Origin: GCA-2861595 sp035525365
GTDB taxonomy: Bacteria > Actinomycetota > Acidimicrobiia > Acidimicrobiales > GCA-2861595
Assembly (NCBI GenBank): GCA_035525365.1
Contig: DATLEK010000022.1
Span: forward strand, 22,311 to 86,310
Length of the DNA stretch: 64,000 bases
Direction of reading: 5' to 3'
Shown: in pieces, positions 25,708-34,707 of the stretch
How the letters are laid out: each line of letters starts with the position of its first letter
Position numbering within the stretch: the stretch's first letter is position 1
Made by a program: the position numbers and the translations under genes
Notes under the pieces: generated by a model
The model's database searches: none
The model's input: only the letters and a program-made list of their open reading frames with translations
Told to the model about the DNA's origin: nothing

Positions 25708-26487
25708 CTACAGCGGTCCGGAGATCCCGCCGTCCTTGCGGACCCGCCAGAAGTGGACAGCCATGAAGATGACGATGACGAAGGGCAGCATGAGCACGTG
25801 CAGGACGTACCATCGGAGCAAGGTATCGGTGCCGATCTCCACGCCACCGAGCAGGACGAACCGGACCTGGTTGCCGAACACAGGCGTGTAGCCCATCATG
25901 TTCGTTCCCACCGTCACCGCCCACAGTGCGAGCTGGTCCCATGGCAGCAGGTAGCCGGTGAACGACAGCAACAAGGTGAGGGTGAGCAGCACCACGCCGA
26001 TGACCCAGTTGAACTCCCGGGGCGGCTTGTAGGCCCCGTGATAGAAGACCCGCGCCATGTGGAGGAAGACCGACAGCACCATCAGGTGGGCGGCCCACCG
26101 GTGCATGTTGCGGACGAGGAGCCCGAACGCCACCGAGGTGTGGAGCGTGGAGATGTCGTTCCACGCCTGGGCAGCGGTGGGCCGGTAGAAGAACATCAGG
26201 AAGATGCCCGTGACGGTGAGGAGCATGAACAAGAAGAACGAGAGCCCGCCGAGGCACAGGGTGTAGCTCACCTTCACGGCGTGCCGCTTCACCTTCACCG
26301 GGTGGAGGTGGTACATGACCGAGTTCATGATCACGTAGGAGCGGTTCCTCGGGCTGTCGGTGTAGCCCTTGCGGAAGATGGAGCCGGGGCGGAAGATCGA
26401 TCCCCAGATCTGGGAGCCCTGGATCGACTCCATCCGCTCCGCCATCTTCTTGGAGAAGTGCTCTTTTGCTGCCAGGCGCTTGGCCAT
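25708..26487 (-). CDS. qcrB: Cytochrome b N-terminal (b6-like) protein of the bc complex
   Basis: 259 residues with four membrane helices after a cytoplasmic N-terminus of about 70 residues. Haem ligands are visible as paired histidines: VRNMHRWAAHLMVL with H-x13-H in helix 2 (continuing SVFLHMARVFYHG), and WYVLHVLMLPFVIVIFMAVHFWR in helix 4. GYLLPWDQLALWA is the conserved quinone-site loop. Length corresponds to cytochrome b6 plus the N-terminal extension. It binds two b haems and works with the subunit IV-like protein 65 bases downstream. Confidence 0.92.
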   Translation of the reverse strand: MAKRLAAKEHFSKKMAERMESIQGSQIWGSIFRPGSIFRKGYTDSPRNRSYVIMNSVMYHLHPVKVKRHAVKVSYTLCLGGLSFFLFMLLTVTGIFLMFFYRPTAAQAWNDISTLHTSVAFGLLVRNMHRWAAHLMVLSVFLHMARVFYHGAYKPPREFNWVIGVVLLTLTLLLSFTGYLLPWDQLALWAVTVGTNMMGYTPVFGNQVRFVLLGGVEIGTDTLLRWYVLHVLMLPFVIVIFMAVHFWRVRKDGGISGPL

Positions 26488-26510
26488 GTCGGTGTCTGCT
26501 CCCCTAGCCC

Positions 26511-26924
26511 TTAGAACCGCATCCCGTAGGAGTACCCGTGCTTGTTATCACGCTGGTGGCGGTCGCCGTCACGGGCGCCGAGGCCGGCCTTGCCCATGAT
26601 GATGACGCCGGTGGGGCAGCGGTCGACGCAGAGCCCGCAGCGGGTGCAGACATCCTCATCCACCACGAACACCACGTGGTCGTCGGGATCCAGGCCCGGT
26701 TGCTCTGTGTTGGTGGCATCGGTGATCGTCTCGGTCGACAGCATGTGGATGCACTTCCACGGGCAGATGTCCACGCAGCCCTCGCACATGATGCACTCGG
26801 ACTGGTCGATGTGCAGGAACTGCTTGGGCTTGACCGACATGGACAGCGCAGACGGCTCGACCTCGGTGAGGACGTACTCGCCCGGGAACGAGGGCATGGG
26901 GGGATTCGCATCGGTCTTCGCCAT
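26511..26924 (-). CDS. Dicluster [4Fe-4S] ferredoxin in the bc operon
   Basis: 137 residues from ATG 26924. Two complete motifs bind [4Fe-4S] clusters: CIMCEGCVDICPWKC and CTRCGLCVDRCP. Between them lies an insert of about 35 residues containing a DDHVVFVVDED stretch. No membrane segment or signal peptide is present, so it is cytoplasmic. It lies between the b6-like gene (23 bases) and the 167-residue membrane protein gene (11 bases). A ferredoxin is not a standard part of bc1 or b6f complexes; it may connect the complex to a cytoplasmic donor or acceptor, or act in assembly. Its partner is unknown. Confidence 0.88.
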   Translation of the reverse strand: MAKTDANPPMPSFPGEYVLTEVEPSALSMSVKPKQFLHIDQSECIMCEGCVDICPWKCIHMLSTETITDATNTEQPGLDPDDHVVFVVDEDVCTRCGLCVDRCPTGVIIMGKAGLGARDGDRHQRDNKHGYSYGMRF

Positions 26925-26935
26925 GGCTGCTCCTC

Positions 26936-27439
26936 TCAGGCCTTTCTCGTGAGTCTGGCGAGCGGTCGGCCGAAAGCTGACGTCTTGATCTCGCCGGCCG
27001 CGGCGACGGGCTTCCGGCCACGCTTCTTCTGCCACCACAGCCAGCCCACGATCTGGCCGGCGAAGAACACGATATAGATGACGGAAGCGATGATGTCCCG
27101 CACCACCTGGGCGGTGATGATGACCTGGCCCCGACCGCCGAAGCGCAGGCCGTCCTCGAACAGCCGCCCGAACGGTGTGGGGATCCCCAGCGAGTCGCTC
27201 CGCCAGCCGAGCTCGTTGTCCGACCAGATCAGCCACTGGTTGGGGACCACGCCGTACATCAAGAGCATGAGAGCGAACATGAAGGTCCCGGCGACGAAGG
27301 CCTCACCCCAGGTGAGCGGTGTGCCGGGTGGCCGGCGCTGGCCCACGACCAGGATGATTCCGCACATCACGATGGTGATGATCAGTGATACCAGGAAGGC
27401 GACCATCCACTCTCTTCCGCTACTCGTGAATCTGCTCAC
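26936..27439 (-). CDS. Unrecognised four-helix membrane protein heading the bc operon
   Basis: 167 residues from GTG 27439, or 156 from ATG 27406. The ATG is preceded by GGAAGAG at a good distance, and a TAGAAT -10-like hexamer directly abuts the GTG, so the ATG is my preferred alternative. Hydrophobic stretches: about 12-32 (VAFLVSLIITIVMCGIILVV), 46-64 (AFVAGTFMFALMLLMYGVV) and 110-135 (VVRDIIASVIYIVFFAGQIVGW), with a basic C-terminal tail (KKRGRKP). It resembles no family I recognise. As first gene of the unit it is likely a bc-complex accessory subunit; that is inference. Confidence 0.75.
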   Translation of the reverse strand: MSRFTSSGREWMVAFLVSLIITIVMCGIILVVGQRRPPGTPLTWGEAFVAGTFMFALMLLMYGVVPNQWLIWSDNELGWRSDSLGIPTPFGRLFEDGLRFGGRGQVIITAQVVRDIIASVIYIVFFAGQIVGWLWWQKKRGRKPVAAAGEIKTSAFGRPLARLTRKA

Positions 27440-27592
27440 ATTCTAGCGGAGAGGCCGTAAGGCCCCACCGCGGGAACCACGGTTCGGTTCTACCACGCGC
27501 CGTTTGCCCGCTCCACATCGCGAACGGGACGTCTTTCACCTACGAAGAACGTGCCTGGTGCAAGGCTGCTGCGCACCACTACAGTCCCGCCC
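27440..27592. promoter_or_regulatory. Divergent promoter region between bc operon and cytochrome c gene
   Basis: This 153-base gap separates the minus-strand bc-nuo run from the plus-strand cytochrome gene. It holds GAACCACGGTTC (27474-27485), a five-base inverted repeat with a two-base centre, and TAGAAT on the minus strand near 27440-27445. A Rex-type TGTGAAC palindrome was looked for and not found. No gene is visible in it. Confidence 0.4.
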
Positions 27593-28243
27593 GTGGCCGA
27601 AGTACCCGAACACCTCCTGCGCCGGTCACGGGAGCGTCGCGCCGCTCTCGGCCTAGGCGGCGGCACCGAGGGTGGCGAGACCCCGGCTCCATCCGAGGGA
27701 GGCGTCCCTGCGGTGACGGAGGCGTCGGCATCCCCCGCCGTGGCCCCATCGGCGCCTGTTCCAGCGGGGCCGCCGCCAGCGCCCGTCGAAGAGCCTGTCC
27801 ACCCTTCCTACATCGCCGCTGAGGCGGTGGCCCGCACCCGGGTGCCGATGTGGGTCATGCCCGTGCTCGTCCTGCTCCCGTTCTGGGGCTTCCTCTACCT
27901 GGGAGCCTTCGGTGAGCGTGGCCACGAGGAGGTGCTCGACCCTCTGGTCCTCGGTCAACAGGTCTATCGGGCCCAGGGCTGTTCCTCCTGCCACGGCGCC
28001 ACAGGTGAGGGTGGCGTGGGGCCGCCGCTGGCCGGCGGCGAGTCGGCCATCACCTTCCCCGAAGAGGCGGATCACGAGGAATGGGTCAAGTCGGGCTCTG
28101 GGCCGTTCAAGGGCCAGCCGTACGGCGATCCTGATCGTGAGGGCGGCCAACGGGGACCCGCCCAGGGCATCATGCCCGGCTACCCGAGCCTTTCCGACGA
28201 GGAGATCAAGGCCGTAGTGGCCTACGAGCGCGAGAAGCTGTGA
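27593..28243 (+). CDS. Membrane-anchored monohaem cytochrome c
   Basis: 216 residues. GTG 27593 was chosen over GTG 27551 because it places the shared motif AEVPEHLLRRSRERRAAL at the very N-terminus, as in the subunit IV-like protein. A Pro/Ala/Gly-rich linker (about 25-75) leads to one helix (about 85-105, MWVMPVLVLLPFWGFLYLG) and an external cytochrome domain with CSSCH near residue 135 and a methionine candidate in QGIMPGYPSLSDEEIKAV, a typical class I ending. Electron transfer between the bc complex and oxidase is likely. Its stop overlaps the start of the next gene by four bases. Confidence 0.85.
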   Translation: MAEVPEHLLRRSRERRAALGLGGGTEGGETPAPSEGGVPAVTEASASPAVAPSAPVPAGPPPAPVEEPVHPSYIAAEAVARTRVPMWVMPVLVLLPFWGFLYLGAFGERGHEEVLDPLVLGQQVYRAQGCSSCHGATGEGGVGPPLAGGESAITFPEEADHEEWVKSGSGPFKGQPYGDPDREGGQRGPAQGIMPGYPSLSDEEIKAVVAYEREKL

Positions 28244-29490
28244 CCTCGCCCGCCCACGACGTCCTTGTCGTCGGGGGCGGACCGTCAGGAGCATCTTGCG
28301 CCTACTGGCTGGCGCAGGCCGGTCACGACGTGCTCGTGGTCGAGAAGAAGCGGTACCCGCGGGAGAAGACCTGCGGAGACGGGCTCACTCCACGATCGGT
28401 CAAGCAGCTCCTGGACATGGGCCTCGCCGATGAGCTGGCCGGCCATCACCGCTTCGACGGGCTGCGGTCGATCGCTTTCGGGCGCACCCTGGAGCTCAAG
28501 TGGCCCGAGCATCCCGACTTTCCCAACTACGGCTACGTCGTCACCCGCAAGGACCTCGATGCCCTGGTGGCGGAGCGGGCCCAGAAGGCCGGCGCCACCG
28601 TGTGGCAGCAAACCGAGGCCGTGGGCCCCCTTGCCGATGGGGAACACGTGACCGGGGCGCTCCTCAAGCGCAAGGACACGGGCGCCACCGAAGAGGTGAA
28701 GGCCCGGTACGTGGTGGTGGCCGATGGGGCCAATTCGCGCTTCGGACGGGCTCTGGGCACCAGCCGTGACCGCGCCTACCCGCTGGGGATGGCCATCCGC
28801 GGCTACTACACATCACCCCGACACGACGAGCCGTGGATCGAGAGCCATCTCGACCTTCGTGACCGCGACGGCAACAACCTGCCCGGCTACGGCTGGATCT
28901 TCCCGGTGGGCGACGGGCGCATCAACGTGGGCATCGGCCTGCTCTCGACGTTCAAGAAGTGGAAGGACGTCAACACCAGCCACCTCATGGCCTCCTTCGC
29001 GGAGACCGCCCCGGAGTCGTGGGACATCCGCCCCGAGACCTCCTGCGGCCCGCCCACGGGCGGAAAGCTCCCGATGGCCTTTTCAGTGAACCCCAGCGCG
29101 GGGCCGAGCCATCTGGTCATCGGCGACGCGAGCGGCGCCATCAACCCCTTCAACGGCGAGGGCATCTGCTACGCCTATGAAACAGGTCGTATGGCTGCCG
29201 GCGCAGTGGGAACGGCTCTGGAGACCGGGGATGCGGCGACCCTTCAAGGTTACTCACGGCAGGTGGCAGCGGAGTACGAGCTGTACTTCAAGGTGGCTCG
29301 CGCCTTCGTCAAGATCATCGGCCATCCCCAGCTCATGCGGGCCCTGGTGAGCACGGGCATGCGTTCACGCACCTTGATGGAGTGGATCCTCCGGATCATG
29401 GCCAACCTCCTGCGGCCGGACGAGCTGGGGCCCGCGGAGGCGGCTTACAAGGCTGTGGCCGCCATAGCGAGGCTCGCCCCTTCGCGCTGA
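28240..29490 (+). CDS. Geranylgeranyl reductase-family flavoprotein (probably menaquinone side-chain reductase)
   Basis: 416 residues from GTG 28240, coupled to the cytochrome gene. FAD-binding GxGxxG-type motif: VLVVGGGPSGASCAYWLAQ; conserved VEKKRYPREKTCGDGLTPRS; DGANS in VVVADGANSRFGRALG; and the second FAD motif GDASGAINPFNGEGICYA. The family saturates isoprenoid double bonds. In mycobacteria a member (MenJ) hydrogenates one unit of menaquinone. The position beside respiratory genes supports the same substrate here, but archaeal-type lipid or carotenoid chains cannot be excluded from sequence. Convergent with hemL, one base apart. Confidence 0.82.
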   Translation: MTSPAHDVLVVGGGPSGASCAYWLAQAGHDVLVVEKKRYPREKTCGDGLTPRSVKQLLDMGLADELAGHHRFDGLRSIAFGRTLELKWPEHPDFPNYGYVVTRKDLDALVAERAQKAGATVWQQTEAVGPLADGEHVTGALLKRKDTGATEEVKARYVVVADGANSRFGRALGTSRDRAYPLGMAIRGYYTSPRHDEPWIESHLDLRDRDGNNLPGYGWIFPVGDGRINVGIGLLSTFKKWKDVNTSHLMASFAETAPESWDIRPETSCGPPTGGKLPMAFSVNPSAGPSHLVIGDASGAINPFNGEGICYAYETGRMAAGAVGTALETGDAATLQGYSRQVAAEYELYFKVARAFVKIIGHPQLMRALVSTGMRSRTLMEWILRIMANLLRPDELGPAEAAYKAVAAIARLAPSR

Positions 29491-29491
29491 C

Positions 29492-30748
<1,257 letters not shown>

Positions 30749-30794
30749 CGGTGCCTGTGATCGTAATTTCCACACAGGCGGGGTCATGCCGTTC

Positions 30795-30836
30795 TGGTGG
30801 CAAGAACCGGTCGCTATTCGACGGTTTCTGCCACCA
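30795..30836. repeat. Long imperfect inverted repeat between hemB and hemL
   Basis: Arms starting TGGTGGCA (30795) and ending TGCCACCA (30836) pair over about 17 positions with two mismatches and one bulge, around a loop of about five bases. Next to it, CCTGTG and CACAGG (within about 30750-30775) form a second, shorter inverted repeat. There is no T-run, so an ordinary terminator is unlikely. It could be an operator, a message-processing hairpin or a dispersed repeat. Confidence 0.65.
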
Positions 30837-30855
30837 AAGGTGGTGCATGCACACC

Positions 30856-31839
30856 TCAGAGCGACTCGGCCAGCTCCCGGGCGAGGTAAGTGAGGATGAT
30901 GTCGGCGCCGGCCCGCTTGATGGCACCCACGTGCTCGAGGGCCACTGCGGGCCCGTCGATCCAGCCGCGCTCGGTGGCCGCCTTGATCATGGCATACTCG
31001 CCGCTCACGTGGAAGGCGGCGACCGGAACATCGACGGCGGCCCGGACGGCGGCGATCACGTCGAGGTAGGCGAGTGCGGGCTTCACCATCACCATGTCGG
31101 CGCCCTCGACCACGTCCTCGGCTACCTCGGCCAGCGCCTCACGGGTGTTGCGGACGTCCTGCTGGTATCCCCGACGGTCGCCTCCGCCGGCGATGGTCGT
31201 TGCGACGGCGTCACGGAAGGGGCCATACAGGGAGGAGGCGTACTTGACGGAGTAGGCGAGGATGGCCGTCTGATGATGGCCGGCACCGTCCAGGGCGGCC
31301 CGGATGGCGGCGACCTGGCCGTCCATCATCCCGCTCGGAGCTACCACGTCGGCGCCGGCCTCGGCCTGGGCCTGGGCGATTTTTGCGTACAGCTCCAGAG
31401 TGGCGTCGTTGTCGGGTTGACCGTGATCGTCGAGAACGCCGCAGTGGCCGTGGTCCGTGTAGGGGTCGAGGCAGACGTCGGCCATCAGCACCACAGCCTC
31501 GCCAACCTCGTCACGAAGATCCCGCAAAGCCAGCTGCACGATCCCGTTGGCTGACCACGCTCCGGCACCCGTTGGATTCTTCGTACCGGCCTCGGCCACA
31601 CCGAAGAGGAGCACTCCCCGAACCCCGAGCTCCGCCAGCTCCCGTACTTCCTTGACAAGCGACTCCCTCGTGTGTTGGACGACGCCGGGGAGCGAGGCGA
31701 TGGGCTGCGGAGCGTCGATCCCGTCCCGCACAAAGAGGGGCGCCACCAGGTCGTCGACGCCCAGGCGAGTCTCGGCCACCAGCCGGCGCAGCGCCGGCAT
31801 GCGCCGCAGACGCCGCAGTCTTCGAGCGGGAAAGGCCAT
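30856..31839 (-). CDS. hemB: Porphobilinogen synthase
   Basis: 327 residues from ATG 31839; the open frame before it is non-homologous. It joins two 5-aminolevulinate molecules to porphobilinogen. Catalytic lysines lie in YSVKYASSLYGPFRDA and DMVMVKPALAYLD. The metal region reads DVCLDPYTDHGHCGVL, in which one of the three cysteines of the zinc enzymes is Asp, pointing to a mixed or magnesium-dependent site. APSGMMDGQVAAIR is conserved. It is divergent from the small coiled-coil gene at 31925 across 85 bases. Confidence 0.95.
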   Translation of the reverse strand: MAFPARRLRRLRRMPALRRLVAETRLGVDDLVAPLFVRDGIDAPQPIASLPGVVQHTRESLVKEVRELAELGVRGVLLFGVAEAGTKNPTGAGAWSANGIVQLALRDLRDEVGEAVVLMADVCLDPYTDHGHCGVLDDHGQPDNDATLELYAKIAQAQAEAGADVVAPSGMMDGQVAAIRAALDGAGHHQTAILAYSVKYASSLYGPFRDAVATTIAGGGDRRGYQQDVRNTREALAEVAEDVVEGADMVMVKPALAYLDVIAAVRAAVDVPVAAFHVSGEYAMIKAATERGWIDGPAVALEHVGAIKRAGADIILTYLARELAESL

Positions 31840-31924
31840 CGCCCAAGAGTACGTCTCGATGTATCCTGGTCCGGTATCGGAGCCACAGCTCCCTCCAAGG
31901 AACACAACAAGCAGGAGGCGAGAG

Positions 31925-32254
31925 ATGGCTGTCGACGAGCGATCAAGGCACGAGCTGTACGTGAAGCTTCAGGAGGTACTCGGCCCCGAGCCGGCAACGA
32001 CGTTCATGGAGATGACCCCCCCGATCGGTAGCGATGTCGCCACTACTCAGGACGTGACCTCAGTCCGCCAGGACATGGCGGTTATAAGGGTCGACCTGCA
32101 CAAGGACATGGAGCTGCTGCGCTTCGAGCTGCTGGCTGCCTTCCGAGGCGAACTCAACACCGCGCTCACCAGTCAGATGAAGTCCATCGTGTTCGCCAAC
32201 ACTTCGCTGTTCGTCGCTTTCGCCGGGCTCGTCTGGAGCCTCAAGGTCTTCTGA
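31925..32254 (+). CDS. Small coiled-coil protein with C-terminal membrane helix
   Basis: 109 residues from ATG 31925, preceded by GGAGG at seven bases. The N-terminus (RHELYVKLQEVLGPEPATTFME) and the following T-T-x-D-V-T-S-V-R-Q-D helix resemble a widespread actinobacterial family of short tail-anchored coiled-coil proteins of the DUF1640/CCDC90 type. Residues about 88-106 (IVFANTSLFVAFAGLVWSL) form the membrane anchor. It is inserted on the opposite strand between hemB and the cobA-hemD fusion; its last 14 bases overlap the end of the latter. Function is unknown. Confidence 0.75.
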   Translation: MAVDERSRHELYVKLQEVLGPEPATTFMEMTPPIGSDVATTQDVTSVRQDMAVIRVDLHKDMELLRFELLAAFRGELNTALTSQMKSIVFANTSLFVAFAGLVWSLKVF

Positions 32255-33713
32255 AAACCTCCTCCAGCGCGGTGACGAGGCCATCGATGGTGTGCACCTC
32301 AGCCTCGATGGTGACCTCCAGCCCGTTTTCCCGTGCCGTGGCTGCGGTGACGGGACCGATGCAGGCTACGACGGGGGGCACGGCGTCCCTGTCGGCGACG
32401 GCGAGGTACTCGGTGACGGTGGACGAGGACGTGAAAGCGATGGCGTCGGCGGCCGCCGCCTCGGCCAGCGCCTCCGGCGAAGGGTATCCGGGCTCCGTTC
32501 GGTACGCCTCGATGACATCCACCTCGTAGCCCATCGCACGAAGGCCCTGGGGCAGCACGTCGCGGGCCGCCGCCGCGCTCGGCAACAGGGCACGAGCTCC
32601 CGGTGTCGCCGGTGGCGGGAAGGCCTCGAGGAGGGACTCGGCCACGAACCGCTCGGGGACCAGGTCGGGGACCAGTCCCGCCGCGGCCAGCGCGGCGGCG
32701 GTGCCGGTGCCGATGGCGGCGATGCGGACGCCGCCGAACGACCTGGCATCTGGAAGGAGAGCCACCAGGCGGCCGACGGCATTGGCCGAGGTGAAAACCA
32801 CCCATTCGTAGGTCCCGAGGCACGCCGCTGCGGCCTGTAGGGCGGCGCCACCGTCGGCCGGGTCGGTGATGGCGATAACCGGCACCTCCACTGGCTCGGC
32901 TCCCCGCTCCCTGAGGGCTTGCACCAGCGCCTGCGCCTGCTCACGGGGTCGGGTCACCACTACCCGGCGCCCGAACAATGGGCGGCGCTCGAACCACGGC
33001 AGGTCGAGCCCGGCCACCTGTCCGATGACGATGGTCGCCGGCGGTTCCAGATCCACCTCCGGCAGCTCCGCCAGCGTGGTGCGAATGGTCTGCTGCTGCG
33101 GCCTCGTCCCCCAATGGACACACACCACCGGAGTGGTGCCGGCCAGCCCGCCCGCCTGGAGCCTCTCCGCGTACTCCGTCCGCTCCGAGACTCCCATGAG
33201 CACGACGATCGTCCCGCCGGCGGCGGCCAGCGCCTCCCACCGCGGGCCCTCCTCCTGACCCGCTCCACCTTCCTTCGGTCTTCCGTGGCCGGTGACCACG
33301 GTGAACGATGTCGAGAGACCCCGGTGGGTGAGCGGTACCCCGGCGTAGGCGGGTACGGCCACCGCCGAAGTGACGCCCGGGACCACCTCGAAGGCCACGC
33401 CGGCTTCGCGCAAGGCCAACGCCTCCTCGCCGCCCCGGCCGAACACGAAAGGGTCGCCTCCTTTCAGGCGAACCACCTCCAGGCCAGCCCGACCCTTCTC
33501 CACGAGCAACTGGCTCACCTGCTCCTGAGCGACCGGCTGGCCCGGGCGCTTGCCCACGTCGATCCGTTCGGCCCCAGCCGGAGCCAGATCGAGCAGCTGC
33601 GCCTCGGCCAGCCGGTCGTGCACCACCACATCGGCGCGGGCGAGCAACTCGGCGCCCCGCAGAGTGAGCAGGCCCGGGTCCCCCGGGCCGGCTCCGACCA
33701 GGTAGACGGTCAC
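32241..33713 (-). CDS. Fused uroporphyrinogen-III methyltransferase / uroporphyrinogen-III synthase
   Basis: 490 residues from GTG 33713. ATG 33734 seven codons earlier is an alternative, but it lies inside the strong hairpin. Residues 1-240 are the SAM-dependent methyltransferase: VYLVGAGPGDPGLLTLRGAE, VRLKGGDPFVFGRGGEEA, VVPGVTSAVAVPAYAGVPLT. Residues about 250-490 are the HemD fold, with VVFTSANAVGRLVALL, GYEVDVIEAYRTEP and AFTSSSTVTEYLA. One part makes precorrin-2 for sirohaem, the other closes the macrocycle for all tetrapyrroles. The fusion is common in actinobacteria (CobA-HemD). Confidence 0.93.
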   Translation of the reverse strand: MTVYLVGAGPGDPGLLTLRGAELLARADVVVHDRLAEAQLLDLAPAGAERIDVGKRPGQPVAQEQVSQLLVEKGRAGLEVVRLKGGDPFVFGRGGEEALALREAGVAFEVVPGVTSAVAVPAYAGVPLTHRGLSTSFTVVTGHGRPKEGGAGQEEGPRWEALAAAGGTIVVLMGVSERTEYAERLQAGGLAGTTPVVCVHWGTRPQQQTIRTTLAELPEVDLEPPATIVIGQVAGLDLPWFERRPLFGRRVVVTRPREQAQALVQALRERGAEPVEVPVIAITDPADGGAALQAAAACLGTYEWVVFTSANAVGRLVALLPDARSFGGVRIAAIGTGTAAALAAAGLVPDLVPERFVAESLLEAFPPPATPGARALLPSAAAARDVLPQGLRAMGYEVDVIEAYRTEPGYPSPEALAEAAAADAIAFTSSSTVTEYLAVADRDAVPPVVACIGPVTAATARENGLEVTIEAEVHTIDGLVTALEEVFRRP

Positions 33714-33722
33714 GCCCGCCGC

Positions 33723-33767
33723 TTGCGAGTACATAGGGGGCGGTTTCCGCCCGCTATGTACTCGCAA
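33723..33767. repeat. Near-perfect 21-base-pair hairpin in the hemC to cobA-hemD gap
   Basis: Two 21-base arms (33723-33743 and 33747-33767), each containing the GAGTACATAG/CTATGTACTC core, pair with one mismatch around a TTT loop. It lies between the hemC stop and the GTG start of the fusion gene. On the minus strand the hairpin is not followed by a T-run. It should form in the message and could limit ribosome access or expression downstream. Confidence 0.8.
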
Positions 33768-33786
33768 TCGTTTGGGGGAGGTGAAG

Positions 33787-34707
33787 TCATGCCAGGCCCC
33801 GGAGGCTTTCGAGGAGCCACGACCCGCCGGATTCATCGAGCAGGCGGCGGGCGAGACTGCGGCCGAGATCCTCTCCGCCGCCGGCGGCTGCTTCGCCGGC
33901 GGCCCGCAGGACGATGCGGCCGTCGAGGCTGGCCAGCACCGCTTCCATCGTCACAGTGCCGTCAGCGACCAGGTGGGCGTAGGCGCCCACCGGCAGGTCG
34001 CACCCGCCACCGATCTCGGCCAGGTAGGCACGCTCGGCGTCCACCGCCAGGCGGGACGGCCCGTGCTCGATGGCTTGGAGCAGGACCAGCACCTCCGCGT
34101 CGTCCTCCCGCGTCTCCACGGCGAGGGCTCCCTGACCCACCTGGGGGACCATGACGGTGCAGTCGAGCAGTTCCGCCACCTGATCGGCGTGGCCCAGTCG
34201 CTCGAGGGCGGCGGCGGCCATGACAATGGCGGCAAAGCTCGTTGCTTTGGCCAACCTGGTGCCGACGTTGCCTCGAAGGCCGGTGAAGGTGAGGTCCGGC
34301 CGGAGCGAGGCGAGCTGCGCCCGCCGGCGGACAGATCCGGTGGCCACCAGGCCGCCGATGGGTAGGCCCTCCAATGAAGCACCCACCAGGGCGTCACGGG
34401 GATCGGCCCTCATCGGCACGGCGGCGATGACCAGCCCGGGCGTGACCGACGAGGGAAGATCTTTGGCGGAATGGACGGCGAAGTGGGCGCGGCCGTCCAG
34501 CACCGCGGCCTGGACCTCCTTGACGAACACGCCGCGGCCGCCGATGGCCCAGATGGGCAGGTCCTGGCGAACGTCGCCGGCCGTCTCCACGATCACCGGC
34601 TCGACCCGCACATCCGATACGGCGGCGAGGAGCGAGCCGATGTGCTCCGTCTGCCACAGGGCGAGCGCGCTGCCCCGCGTGGCGGCCCGGAGCACGGGCG
34701 GGCGCAC
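33787..34707 (-). CDS. hemC: Hydroxymethylbilane synthase (porphobilinogen deaminase)
   Basis: 306 residues from GTG 34707, overlapping the hemA stop by one base (TAGTG). It links four porphobilinogens. Visible: RAATRGSALALWQTEHI, HSAKDLPSS (catalytic Asp; the usual Leu-Lys is Ala-Lys), TGSVRRRAQLASLRPDL, GLRGNVGTRL, and the cofactor cysteine in EIGGGCDLPVGAYA. Length matches the family. The C-terminal domain is normal. Confidence 0.96.
   Translation of the reverse strand: MRPPVLRAATRGSALALWQTEHIGSLLAAVSDVRVEPVIVETAGDVRQDLPIWAIGGRGVFVKEVQAAVLDGRAHFAVHSAKDLPSSVTPGLVIAAVPMRADPRDALVGASLEGLPIGGLVATGSVRRRAQLASLRPDLTFTGLRGNVGTRLAKATSFAAIVMAAAALERLGHADQVAELLDCTVMVPQVGQGALAVETREDDAEVLVLLQAIEHGPSRLAVDAERAYLAEIGGGCDLPVGAYAHLVADGTVTMEAVLASLDGRIVLRAAGEAAAGGGEDLGRSLARRLLDESGGSWLLESLRGLA

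Noticed and set aside
27440..27592. Rex operator upstream of the bc-nuo run
   Set aside because: No TGTGAAC/GTTCACA half sites with correct spacing are present; only a short unrelated inverted repeat.
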